DNA of 64,000 nucleotides from Gymnogyps californianus. Taxonomy: Eukaryota; Chordata; Aves; Accipitriformes; Cathartidae. The notes below the pieces were generated by a model. That model had not been told where the DNA came from and did not search any database. It saw nothing but the letters and a program-made list of their open reading frames with translations. Both the position numbers and the translations under genes were made by a program. Positions 36,901 through 48,413 of this stretch are shown one piece after another. The stretch is from contig NC_059500.1 in assembly GCF_018139145.2 (NCBI RefSeq), forward strand, positions 19,840,101-19,904,100, in the 5' to 3' direction. Numbering within the stretch: the first letter of the stretch is position 1; every line of letters starts with the position of its first letter.

Positions 36901-39030
36901 CTTTGGAACTATTTATATAATCATAAAGGAAATGCTTTAGTATAACGTTTATTTATGGTCTGTACTACTTACATTGTTCTGCATGCACTGAAGGGAGTCT
37001 AATGTTGCAGTTCTATGTTAAATCAGTAAAGCCTTTGTTTTGAGGCTTTACAGCCTGAAAGAACTAAGAGGTGCTCGGAAAAACATCATCTGTACTCTTT
37101 TTTTGCTTTTTTTCTGTACACTACTACTACATCTTTACATTGCCTATGCTTATTTCTGAAAGAAGTGTCTCTGGGCTTTCTTGCTAGCTACTCAGCTCTT
37201 CTGCCTCTGCTCTCCTGTGATTTTTTTGCAAATCTGAAGAACACTTAGGAAGTTCCACGAAAAGCAAGACTGCATGATGGGCAACCAAATTAACAGTCAA
37301 AATGGCAGGAAGAATACTTTTTGAAAGGTACATGCCAGGATTACTCAGGCAACGGGAAGTTTAACGGAGAAGAAGAGTAAGATCAGGAGTACCCACCTCG
37401 CCTCCTTGAGATGTAACTAGAATCTGCTGTTGAGGAACAGAAAGGACAGCAACCTGGCAACACAAAAAGTAAACTTACTTTCTTGCTAGAATCAGTCTGA
37501 ACTTTAAAAATATTGCAGGTTTAATTTAGGTGGCTAGGACAGGTCATGGTTTAGGTTAGGTTGGATTTGTGTGATGAGTCTGTTTGTTTCATCTCTGTAA
37601 TGAAGCTCACTTGTACCCTAAGTGATGAAACAGTATAAGCTAAGTCACTGTTAATGTTTTCATGTTATCAGTGGGGTTTAGGGCATTTCATCTTAAGCAG
37701 TGCCATTGTATTGAAGTGTGTGGCATGTTTTAATAATCTATGTAGGTGCAGAATAGACAGGAAATTATTCTGAAATGTAGAAGATTTTGAATGTCAGAGG
37801 ACCCTAGGTTAATTGACTTGCCTGGCATGCATTAAAAGCCTGTTCTCACAGAGAAATGGGTGGTTTCATATCAAAAGTAGTGATAACATTCCAGAATGTT
37901 ATGAATCCATTTCAGATAAATAGCACAGTAATCCATCCATATTTAAGAAGTGTAATTTGGGTTTGTATGTCTGAAAAGAAGCAACACAAGTAATGATTAA
38001 TTACACTTTTGAAAAAACTCTATTGAACTGCATATACTGCTTGTCATTTAAGTTCCTAATCATACATTATATTGTCAACATGACTTTGACTTTTTTTGAT
38101 ATTCCCTGGAAATATAAATGTAATGGGTTGAAAATATTAACTTTTGGAAAATTCAGAATCATAAAGGCTCTAGTGGAAACAATAGTCCTTACCAGAAGCT
38201 TTACAATAAAAGAATAAATACATTTATATGACTAATTTGCCTAAAATAGGGTAGCAATAGACAAATTTTCAAGTTTAGCACTAAACACGTTCTGTTTAGT
38301 AGTCCTTTTGTTAGAGAAAGAAATCTTGAAGTTATCCCAAATGCCTTTCTGGTAGAGTGGTAGAGGTCATTTTGGAAGTTCCTCCTGGACCCATCTTCTT
38401 TAAGTGACACAGGCTGTGTATATCACTGCCTTCAGTGTCACACAAAGAGCATACACAGAGAATTTCTTCTCAATGTAGCTGTATGTGTGAAGAAATTACC
38501 AACTATGGTTTATTTTTGTCACCTGACAGCTAGAAATTACAGCATGTTCAGCCAGCACAACGAATAGTGTGGGAGGTCCCTTCCATTCAGCACAAGACTT
38601 AATCTGCCTCTGAGGGTATTTTGCATTATTCTGGCTGATACAGACTGAATAAGGATGTGATTCCTTCTCCTACTTCTGTCTGAAGATTGTAAGCTTCAGA
38701 AGGGATGTGATGAGTTATTTTAGGACAACAGCATCTTATGCTCTAAGAACAAGTTCCAAAGTGAATGTGTAATACTGTGGTTAGGTTACCTAAATATGAA
38801 ATGCCTGTACCTTATTACCTGTTGTCCAGTAAATGTCCCATATAAACTGTTGAACCTGTTTTAAAGTGCACTTTCTCATACTGTAAATTAAATAACCAAC
38901 ATAAAAGAACATCAGAAAATCAAATTCCGTAGTTTGCAAACTCCAAGACCTTCAGTCTATGCTGTTGTGAAGGACTGAACAATGTGTCTTAAGATCTCTG
39001 TAGTGAGTTTCTTTCACTGGAACAAAAGCA
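33991..39030. other. Intergenic DNA, no gene seen
   Basis: Long AT-rich stretch with only short, unsupported ORFs. A small perfect-stem hairpin (AAGCCT...AGGCTT) occurs near 36326. No repeat family recognised. Confidence 0.45.
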
Positions 39031-41520
39031 GCAATTATAATCTTTTTGCGATTAAGTGGAAGGAGATATCCCATACATGTTGCTAGAGAAACTGTTTACG
39101 TACCAGAAGTGGCGTGTGGGAGGAACAGCATTCCAAGGTTTGTTCTTGGCTTTGGGGAGGAGCCAAAGTCTTGTGATCACAGCAGTGGCTGCAAGGGACG
39201 AATCGTGTATAGATTTGACACTCTTGCAAGCGAACATGGTTTAGCCAGTGGCTCTGATATGTGAGATTTATCTACAGTGGTTGTCAGGCAGAAGCTTAAA
39301 CTTTTGTTCGTGCCATTTCACGCAGACATCCACATGGAGCAGCCGTGAATGCCATCCGAGTCCTCACGTTCTGGTCAAGTTCCTTCTACCCCTCGTAGCC
39401 ACTAGCTGTTCTGTAGATAGTTTGCACAGCAGGGGCGCAGATAGCCAGTGCCTAAGTCTCTGCTGCTTTCCTGCATAGTTTGTTGTCAAGAAGTTAGATG
39501 GAGTTTTATAGCTTGTTGTTTGATTCTTAACCCTTCATTTTCCTCAATGGTTGTTCCAAACCGCCAGCACAGGTGTTACCTGATCCCAGCTGCTATAGGC
39601 TGACTCCCACTTCCTTTGTCCTTCCATTGTATCTATATATACACCATAATGGGGTGGTTGGCCTCGTTTTTTCTACTTTTTCTTGATGCAAAATTGTGTT
39701 CTGATAAATTATCTGTGTTTGTCTTTCAAGCATCAGGAATTGCTATGAGCACACTGATATGCTTAATATCTTGGATGGTTCTCAAATTTTATCTGCTCAA
39801 GACTTTCTTATGTTTATGAGACAAAACTGACCGTTATGTTTTGGTCCAGTGGAACCTTTCCCTGTGGTTATCAGCGACTGCTGGAGACATTTTTATTTCC
39901 TCGGTTATGTGTGGGGTATTCACTTTCTAAGGTCCTCTGGGCACTTTCACTTTACCAATTCTTTTCCCAGTGCAGAGGCCCGTAGCAACCCTTGTCTTTC
40001 CATTTCTTTAGCTATGGTACATTGTATTCTGGAAATTTTTTTTGGTCTTTTTTACTAAAAGTCTCAAGTTTGTTGTAGGACATTTTGGGGGGAAGCAGGA
40101 GAGGGTAGGACTCTTACAGCATACAGTAGAAAGAAGGGATTTGTATTTTAACTCTTCTGGACTTAACAGCTATTCCACAGTTGCCTGCAACGGTAGTGTA
40201 CCGAACTTGGTGACCAAAGTGTTTCTTTCCAGTCTACACTTTCTATCTCTTCTTTCGAAACCCAAGAACCAGTACTTGCATTACCAGTGTAGCCAGAACA
40301 CATAACCTGTTCCAGCCAAAATGTGAAATAGCTCACAAAATCGTGTGTCTCTAAGAGCTTTTGGTTTTAGGGTTGTCTTCTTTTAATGTCTGTTCAGCTG
40401 GATGGAGGCTAAGTACCTGTGACAGGATACAGAGAGCCTACTCGTTTTCTCCAAACAAGGGAGTTAGTTCCCAGTATAGATTTAGCACGGATGCACGAGG
40501 TGAAATAATAAGGCCAGTCTGGTTGTCAGAAGGCAAACAGGAAACTAGAAAAACTGCTTCTTGTTAGTCAGAAGAGAAGAGTGCAGGACTTCACAATGGG
40601 GTACTTAGGCAGGTTTCTAGCCTAAGATGTGTGGTCATTCCATATCTTTCCATACATCAGCTGTTTTGGTTTTGGCTCCCTTGCCATGAGTAATTCACAC
40701 TGGATGGATGTCAGAAAGTAAGCCTTGCTGCAGAAAATTGCCAACTGCAGTATGATTGCTCTCTATTGAAAAGCCCGTTGTTTTATCTGTCATTTGTTCT
40801 TTGAGCAGCTGTATTTCTGGATTCAGTTCTGGACTTCAGTTGCCATGAACCCATAGTTCTAGATAACATTATGGGAAGTACTTAGCCACGTGAAGAACTG
40901 AAACAAACATCTGTCTGGTAAAGCATCAGAAATTGAACTAAAGCAACTATTGTGGAGTGGCAAGAACTCTACTGTAGTTACTTAGTTATTTCACTTGTTG
41001 ATTTAGATATTCCTCCTTGAGAGTTCATCTTCATATGCTGTTCAGTTTTATTCATTTACCTAGTAAACTCCATTGGTCATGAGGTGCTATTTATTAATAC
41101 TGCTGTAGCAGCCCAGAGTTTTCTACTTGGTGCTAAAGCTGTGACCAGATGTTTTTCACAGTATGCACGGTACACACCACGCATCTCTTCCGAAAGAGCT
41201 ATTACCCTCTCCCCAAGTCCTTCTCTACACACAAAAGTTTACCAAAAACAGCTATTCCTGAATAATGGTGTCAGAATAAACACTTGTATTCCAGAATTTG
41301 ACTTACTGAAGTAAGTGCCACATATGGGCTTATTTTAAGCAAAAAATCATCTGCCAGACACAGTCCAGCAAAAAATGAAGAACATTAGCAGGGTAGGTAT
41401 TTCAGACATGTTCTTGCAGCCTTTTACCTCATGGTACACAAGGCAAAGGAAGACATGGTCCCTGCTTTGAACTTTTGTTCCCTGGGGCTGTCAGTCTTTT
41501 CCTTTCCCCATCAATAGATT
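39031..41520. other. Intergenic DNA with clustered ORFs on the plus strand, unassigned
   Basis: Several 60-90-codon plus-strand ORFs fall close together (39046-39264, 39248-39478, 39849-40058, 40042-40305, 40361-40567), and the composition is less AT-rich than the flanks. They do not join into a recognisable protein, and I found no convincing splice pairs. Possible explanations are a decayed retroelement or a non-coding RNA locus. Confidence 0.3.
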
Positions 41521-41524
41521 CACT

Positions 41525-41555
41525 GGGGGGGGGGTGGGTGGGGTGTGGGGGGGTA
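41525..41555 (+). repeat. G-rich tract (G-quadruplex-capable)
   Basis: Runs of 10, 3, 4 and 7 G separated by one to three bases, seen directly in the sequence. Confidence 0.75.
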
Positions 41556-42670
41556 GAGGAAAAACTACCAGAGTGCAGGCCTAGAAAACTCTTGTTAGAA
41601 AAGTATATGTTGTGAAAAAGCAGTTAAGTGGGAAACATGAAGTGTGAGGTTTTTCTGTTTTGACTGTTAAAAAACATTGAGTCATGGTTATGACGCTAAG
41701 CCAAAATTGAAAAAGAACCCCATAATTTCCATTTATTTCTGCAAACAGTATGGTAAAACCGTGGCACTCTCATGACAATGCGAACCATTGAAATGCTACT
41801 ATTCTTGAGTTTTGTCCAGACCTTATCATTCTCATGTCAGATGCAAACAATCATATTTAATAGATTCCATATTTATGAGAGCTATTTTAAGATAAAGTAC
41901 AGAAAAACTCTCTAGACTATGTTTTGCTGTTTGAAGTAGCCACCCAATGTTGCTTAAGCATTCAAAATGTTGAGTTGCTTAGTTTTGGAAATCTTGACAT
42001 CAGGGATTGTAAAGGAGGTCTGCCTTTCCGAGTGCTCCCTTACACCATTTCTGAAACTATGGTGAAAGAAATACATGTAAGAGCATGCACTCAGCCATAC
42101 AGGAATCAAAAAATCACAAAAGTTGTGCTTAAAAATGTCAGATGTGCTTGAAATATTCTGCCTATTGTTATCACCCAGAGAATGGATTTTAAATTGTATA
42201 ATCCTATCTGGAAAACCATCTTAATATACTGCCTTATAGATTAAACAGTGTCGTTGGTTTAAAAAAAAAAAAGCCAAAAGACAAAACCTGTATTTGAATA
42301 GTTAATTTAATTCTCAGATAATTGAGAATACTTTCAAATGCGCTGTGCATGAAAGTAGGAACGAAATTAACTCAGATTTGTCGTGTTTGAGTTCAACTTT
42401 ATTTGTACCCTGACTTGATTTATTTTTACTCGGTCTTTACAACTGAGTAGTTCCTTTTCTCATCCCATCTGCAGCGTGTCTTGCTTGGAGCGGAGTTTTG
42501 TTCTGTTGATGGACATAAATATTTGAATCTGTCTGTGAGGGGGATTTGGTGGCTGGGGGAATTGGTAATAGACTATAGAGCATTTCACCTCAAGGGTCAC
42601 TAGTTCACATCCGCATCAGGTCAATAGTGGCAGAAAGTCATTATGCATCTGGCTGGCATCTGCTTGGTGG
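41556..42670. other. Intergenic DNA, no gene seen
   Basis: AT-rich sequence with an A11-12 run near 42261. No supported features. Confidence 0.45.
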
Positions 42671-42799
42671 CCATTGCCAAATCATTTAATAATCTCAGTC
42701 CAATTCCACGTGGCCAGGTGCTTTCTGTTCTCCCCAAAGCAGTGGCCTGCAGCAGACCTCCTCGGCCAGTCTCTTGCTACCCGCTCCCAAGGAAGGATC

Positions 42800-43830
42800 C
42801 CAGTCCCCTTTTTTGAGGGACCCCTTCGTCCCCCAGACGCCCCAGAGCGGGCTCAGCCGGGGACCAGCACTTCCCAGGCTCTGCCTCACACCAGCGCTCC
42901 CAGAGAGGAGGCCACAGGGGCGCCGGCTGCCTCACACGGGGACCAGCCCCGCGCTGCCTCTCCGGAGCCCCTCGGATCGCCATCCCGCGGGGGTGGGGGG
43001 GGGTGCCTCGCAGCGACGGCGCCGGGACCGACCCCCGGCCCCGCGGCGCCTCCGTCCCGCCTTCGCCCCGCCGGCGGCGGCGCGGGCGCCCTCTGGGGCC
43101 CCTCGCGGCCGCTGCACGGCCCGCGGCCCCGGCGGGGCGCCTCCGGGCCGGCCCCGGCCCCGCGGCCGCGGCCCCTCCCGCGGGAGTCCCACCCTCCTCC
43201 CGCCGGTCCCTTCCCACGGGGGGAAGCAGCCCGAAGGCAGGCCGCGCCGGGGGATGTCTCCGTGGGCGCTCCTTCACCCGGCAGCGCTGGCCGCAGGGCT
43301 AACCCGCCTCCGCCGGCAGCGCGCCGGCCGCCCGGGGCGCGGAGGCAGCTCAGGACGCCGCCGGCCGGAGGTGCGCGCCTTCGGGAGCAGGGTGACCTCC
43401 CTCGGCCCTGTCCCGACCCACGGTGTTTGCCGCTGTCGGCCCGACGCAGCCCTTTCTTCTCCGCAGCCCTCGCCTGACCCTGGGGGCGTGCAGTCAGCGA
43501 GGGGCGGGCGTGGGGGAGGCAGCTTCTTCGGTCGGTTTTACCCACTCTTGCCACGCTTTGGTTGCTTTCTGATTTCGGGGAAGGAGAAGGGGGAGGGAAG
43601 TGCCTGGCTTCAGTTCAGGAAACGCTCGGGAGGTGGCGAGTGCCGCCAGGCCGCCCGTTCGCCCGCCGCTGCTCGGGGAGGCCCGGGGCGCGGCCCCGCT
43701 CTGCAGCGGCAGCAGCGCAGCGCCGGGGCCGGGAGCGGCGCCGGGGCCGCCCGGCCGTGCGGGGCTCTGGCGGGTAGGCTGACCTGCCCCGGGCGGGTTC
43801 TCGCTGGGGGGTACCACGTTTTAACCACGT
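42800..43830. promoter_or_regulatory. CpG island about 3.4-4.4 kb upstream of PRDM6
   Basis: A very GC-rich, CpG-dense block of about 1 kb with long open frames on both strands (for example 42774-43859 plus, 42886-43554 minus). Overlapping ORFs in many frames are the usual by-product of few stop codons in GC-rich DNA, and the predicted peptides are Pro/Arg/Gly/Ala-rich without domains. I treat it as a CpG island, either a distal or alternative promoter or a Polycomb-type developmental island, and not as a gene. Confidence 0.65.
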
Positions 43831-43919
43831 GCGTGGAAATAGGTCCGTGCATTGTGTAGAGCCTTCCTCCATCCCTTCTCCTCGCCCTCTTCTTCTCGTC
43901 GAGGGAAACTAAATCCAAA

Positions 43920-44600
43920 CGGTGAGATGTAGGAGAGCGCGAATCCCCGTGAATCCCATCTGAATAAATGTCTATATTAATGAATTATTAACTCAGCCGC
44001 TCATGACCTTAAAACTGGAATGAGGAGACGCCTAGGGCAAGAAGGAAAGCTGCTGAATCCTTTATCGGACTCCTGTCAGAGGTAACCGACCATTTGTCTT
44101 CCCCAGATCAGGAGAATTAATTAATATGAAAGGCAAACTTTTTAATTGTATGTCAAACGAAATCAGATAGGGTGTCCCCAATTCAATCCTTCGTAAAAGG
44201 GGATTAGCTCCCTTTTCTACACCCAGCCTAAAATAAAACCGTCGAGTTTCCAAAGAGACGGGCATCCTTCCCAAGGGTTATTTACAAAACAAAAAACCAA
44301 CAACAACAACAACAAAAAAACCCCAAAAGAAAAAAATCGCAGGGAAAATGATGAATTTGGGTAGTTAATTTATCGATCTTGGCTCCTCTTCCCGCTTGTT
44401 TTATTTTAGAGGTCATTAATCAATGAAGAAAAACACCACCGTGTTCCCCCTCTGCATTTAATACACTTACCCTCCTTATTTATTTCTTTTGAACAAATTC
44501 CTAGCAAATATTCACCAATCGATTCGTAGGCGATGGATTTTTATAAAGGTTTGATCGCTTTCTAAACGGTCAATGTGATTTGTTTCAGTGCTCGTCCTCT
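43920..44600. promoter_or_regulatory. Candidate conserved non-coding element block upstream of PRDM6
   Basis: Between two CpG-rich blocks lies repeat-free AT-rich DNA with many homeodomain-type TAAT cores: overlapping TTAAT/ATTAA near 43975-43990 and 44115-44125, and further sites at 44360-44425. This texture, high-information AT-rich DNA inside a GC-rich promoter domain, is typical of developmental enhancers. It is an inference; conservation was not tested. Confidence 0.35.
44280..44335 (+). repeat. A-rich / CAA low-complexity tract
   Basis: CAACAACAACAACAA-type repeats embedded in poly-A stretches, seen directly. A second A-rich tract lies at about 44711-44750. Confidence 0.7.
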
Positions 44601-44859
44601 AAATAATGAAAAAGCCTGAGAGAAGGGGAAGGAGGAGGCAGTAGTTAAAAACTCCTTTCTTTTTTTCTGCATCTTTACACACAGAAGTCACATCCAGGAG
44701 GAAGAAATAAAATAATTTAAAAAAAAAAAAAAGAAAGAAAAAAACAACAACCAACCAAGAAATAGTAACAAATAGATCGTAGACAAACTCGGGGGAGACA
44801 AAAGGGACGCGCACAAACCGCTCTGCCTGGGGAAGCGAGACCAGAGGTCAGGGTTGGCT

Positions 44860-45440
44860 AAAGCCATCCCGGGGAGGGGCAGGTTCAGAGGCTGGGAGCC
44901 CTGCTCGCAGATCGGCTAGTTCTGCTCTTCCCGAGGGCGTGAAGGGGCCGGGAGCGGCGGTATTTTGGAGAGGCCGGGACCGGAGCCGTTTTCTGTCCTG
45001 ATGAGCCACGTCGCTCCCTTCCCCGCTGGCCCGCCGGCGCAGGGAGCAGCGCTCTCCCCGCTCGCCGCTCGGCACCGCAGCTGCCCCGCTGCTCACTGAG
45101 CTTCCCCGCCGTCGCTCTCCTCCTTTCCCAGCGTGGGTCGAGTGAACCCGGCGCCGCGGGGCTGCTTGTCGTTAAGGACAAAAAGCCAAACGACGAGGCT
45201 CATCGGGTCCGCCGGCCCCCGCCGGAGTGACAAGGAGCGCCGGCCGCTGCTGCCCGGCCCCAGCGCCCCGGACCTGCGGGCAGAGCCAGCGGGCGCGGAG
45301 GCGGGCTGCCTGCGGGGACCGGCTCCCTCCCGCCCGCCGCCCGCCGCCCGCCGCCCGCTGCCCGCGCCGCCGTCTCCTGCTGCCCGCCCGGCCCTGAGGA
45401 CGGGCGAAGGCGGCGAGCCTTGTACTTCTTGCTTCCTCTT
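44860..45440. promoter_or_regulatory. CpG island upstream of PRDM6
   Basis: CpG-dense sequence with CCCGCCG-type heptamer repeats at about 45329-45360, about 2 kb upstream of the PRDM6 promoter. ORFs on both strands are composition artefacts. It probably belongs to the extended regulatory domain of PRDM6. Confidence 0.55.
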
Positions 45441-45479
45441 TCCTCCGGTTAGGCTGGGTCCCAAAGTGTCAGGGGGTCT

Positions 45480-46600
45480 ATAAGTTTTATTCTGCCACCT
45501 TGATCGCTCGAAACGCTACTTTTCCAGCTGTAAAAAAACCCACGGTAACAGCTTAAATTCCTCCTAATATGAACCCGCGTGCAATATTTCTGTTAACAAC
45601 TCAAGGCAAGTGCAGATATTGACAATGTACTTAAACCCATTAGCTAGGAGCTTTTCCCCGCTTCATCACGTTTTTCTAGCGTGAAACGAATTTTTAGAGA
45701 CTGCTGCCACTAAAAGCAATTCAGTATTTTCAGAAGATGCCCGGTGAGGAAAACAACAATAACGCAGAGGTGCACATTTTAAAAAATGAAAAGAGTCGGA
45801 AACGGCGGAATAAAATTGTGACCAGGAAGGAGCTGGCCAAGGACAAGACACTGTATTAATGCAGTGAAAATAGAGAAGACCAAGCGCGCCCATTCCCAGA
45901 TAACTGTACCCAACAACGCGCTATGCGCACGCTAGCGAGTGTGCAAACTGACTCCCAGCCCGCACCTCTGTCCCTCAGCTGAACGGCAGTATTTCAGAAC
46001 TTCAGAAAGTGGATTAATAGAGCGAGAGGGCTGAAAATTCATTATATGTTGCACAATGGAATTGATCAAAGACATAAAGAAGGTTTTTATAGCCAACTTT
46101 ATAACCCATAAAAAACAGGGGTTTCTCCTACTCGTGTTTGCCTTTAACTTAGGTGTTATCAATCTATACAGCAGATGACGGATGACCTTGTCAAAGGGAC
46201 GCCAGTCAAAACATTTTTTGCCCCAGCCCCGTTCAAATTTGTGTTAAAATGTCCTGCCTTAGACACAGACAAAGTCTAAACAGCAGCAGCTTTCCCAGGC
46301 TCTGCGAGAATGAAGGGTGGGAAAGAAGTAAACTAGAAACAGGGTGGGGGGAATGGCAAAAACAGTTTACACGCGCCCACATTATGTTTGTAAGCAAGTG
46401 TGCGTTTACTGGCAGCGTGACACCTGACAATGAGGGCTCTTCTGACACTAGAGGGACGTTTTGGTGACATAAACACTTTGTGTATTTTGTCTTAAATGCA
46501 TGGGATACTATGTACATGCGATATACGTAAGAGATAATAGTTCTCGTCTAGTTTTTCATACGGTGTAGGAAAGAAACTGAAAAAAACCTGTTAAATACTC
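45480..46600. promoter_or_regulatory. Candidate regulatory DNA upstream of the PRDM6 promoter
   Basis: Repeat-free, intermediate-GC sequence between two CpG islands, with forkhead-like GTTTGTAAGCAAG at 46386-46398 and several TA-rich patches. No gene. Regulatory function is inferred only from position and texture. Confidence 0.3.
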
Positions 46601-47209
46601 ACTGATATGTGAGGTCAACAACTGGGCAGCGGGGCGGAAAAAGCCAATTTTTAAGCAAAGTGGGAGAGCAAAAGTCGCTAGAGAAGTTTCTCGCCACAGG
46701 TTGCATCTCCGTCTGCATACTTCTTGCTCCGTGCTGTAACCGAGTACAGAGAGCAGGAAAGAGACGTGCTGGTGCTCGAGGGGACAAGGTCTGAGGAGGG
46801 AGAAATTCTGGGGCGGTGAGTTCCCTCATCTGAGTTGGGACCTCCTGGGGCAGGTCTCAGGTAGCCGAGGGGAACGGGAGGCAGGTCATCCCAGGAGACA
46901 TGTTAGGTGCAAGTAGGTGGGACAGTATCAGGACAGCGAAACGGGCCAGGAAGGTCTCTAAAATCCACCTTAGCCCCCGAGGGACAAAAGGCAAGTGAGG
47001 CAAGGCCACGGCTCCCGGGAGCCTGGCAGGGTGCGAGGCGCTCGCCGGCTCGGGCCGCCGCGGGCCGGGAGCTGCCGCCGCCGACCCTCCGCCCGGCGCT
47101 GGGGACCGCGCAGCGGCGCGGATCCTGCTCAGGTCTGCGCCGGGCCATTGGTCCCCTTCCGCCAGGATAAAAGCCCAGCTCTTCCCGGGGCGCTGTGCTC
47201 CCGGAGCTG

Positions 47210-47312
47210 GGGAGGGAGACAGAGAGGGAGGGAGAGAGGGAGGGAAGGAGGGAGAGAGGGAGGGAGGGAGGGAGAGGGGGAGGGAGGGAGGGAAGGAGGA
47301 GGGAAGGAAAGA
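47210..47312 (+). repeat. Polypurine GGGA/GGAAG simple repeat in the PRDM6 5' UTR
   Basis: About 100 bases consisting almost wholly of G and A (repeating GGGA, GAGA and GGAA units). If transcription starts near 47195 it falls at the start of the 5' UTR. Such tracts can form triplex DNA. Confidence 0.85.
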
Positions 47313-47518
47313 AAGGGACACCTTTAAAAGTTGAGCAAGGAACAAAGTGGGGGAAGTTGCCAAAAAAAGGGCTTTGCGTTCAGGCTCGCTGGTGACTTCC
47401 CGCTCCCTCCCCTCCCTCTCGTACACACCACACACACTTGTATTTTGCGCTGTCGTAAAACCCACGTGTCTAGCCCGGAGTCTGCCAGAGCCGAGCAAAG
47501 AGCCCGGGCGCGACTGCG

Positions 47519-47560
47519 ATGCGCAGCCACGGCAGAGGGAGCCCGGCGGCTCGGAGCTAG
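47519..47560 (+). other. Upstream ORF (13 codons) in the PRDM6 5' UTR
   Basis: An ATG at 47519-47521 opens a 13-codon frame ending in TAG at 47558-47560, inside the inferred exon 1. Short uORFs of this type usually lower translation of the main frame. The start context is mediocre. Confidence 0.5.
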
Positions 47561-48413
47561 CCGGCCCGCCGGTCCGCGGCACCTGGAAGAGGATCACCCC
47601 GCTTCCCCGTGGACAAAGACCAGAAAAGTCTCTCCTCTCAACCCGCCCTCGGCTCGAAGGCTCCCGGGGCTGCCTACACCTCCGCACGCCGACCGCGCAG
47701 CAGCCGCTCCGGCGCACCCCGCTCAGGTAAGGCAGCTCCGGGCCGGGGCGCCCGGCGAGGGGCGGCCCCGGCTCCTCCGCCTCGCCCGGCACGGCCAGCC
47801 CAGCCGGGGCCGCGGCGGAGTACCTTCACCCGGGGGTAGGGTGCTGCCGGGCCGTGTCCTCCTCCTGTAGACGCTGGTGTGGAAAGCGGGAGCCTTCTCC
47901 GGAGAGAAGGGGCTTGCACGTGTGTGCGTGGGGCTGAAGTTCCCTCCGCCTGCTCCTCCCTGTTGTCAACTTTGAGAGTCGTTCGCTCCCGCGGAGAGAG
48001 GGAAGGGAATGAAAGGGAAAGACACTGCGTGCGCCGGGGGCGGGCTGCGCTGCGCTGCGCGCCTTTCGGGGCGGCTGGCCCTCCGGCCGCGGGCGTGGGG
48101 GGCTGCCCGCCGCCGCGCTCGTCCTGCCCGCGCTCCGGGGAAGGCGGCGGGGGAAAGCCTTGCCGTCCCGGCCGGCGCGTTTCTCGCGTGTCCGCCCTGG
48201 GGCTCTTCGGGCCGAGGTTTTCTTCCGCCGAGCCTGGCACGGGCAGGGAAGCGGGGCCGGGACGGTGCCGCCGCCGACCCCGGACAGCCGGCGCGGGGAG
48301 CCCACGCGTGGGCCGGCGTGTCCGAGCGTGGAGAGCGCCGCGGGGTCGGGGCGGCCCGGCCGGGGCGGGGCGGGGGTCTCACGTCTGCTGTCCCCTTCCT
48401 CTCCGCTCCACAG

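Larger units (their letters stand above)
47195..47726 (+). other. PRDM6: PRDM6 non-coding exon 1 (5' UTR), inferred
   Basis: A strong donor CAG|GTAAGG at 47727 pairs with an acceptor CTCCACAG ending at 48413, eight bases before the PRDM6 ATG. This predicts a 5' UTR intron of 687 bases. The left end is set only by the TATA-like box. A short upstream ORF lies at 47519-47560. Confidence 0.55.

Noticed and set aside
42674..43859. 267- and 361-codon plus-strand ORFs
   Set aside because: They sit in a CpG island with equally long ORFs on the opposite strand, have Pro/Arg/Ala/Gly-dominated peptides, no domains and no splice support. Treated as GC artefacts.
46857..47792. 311-codon minus-strand ORF over the PRDM6 promoter
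   Set aside because: Antisense of the polypurine repeat (giving Ser/Pro/Leu-rich peptide) and the CpG island; no recognisable protein.
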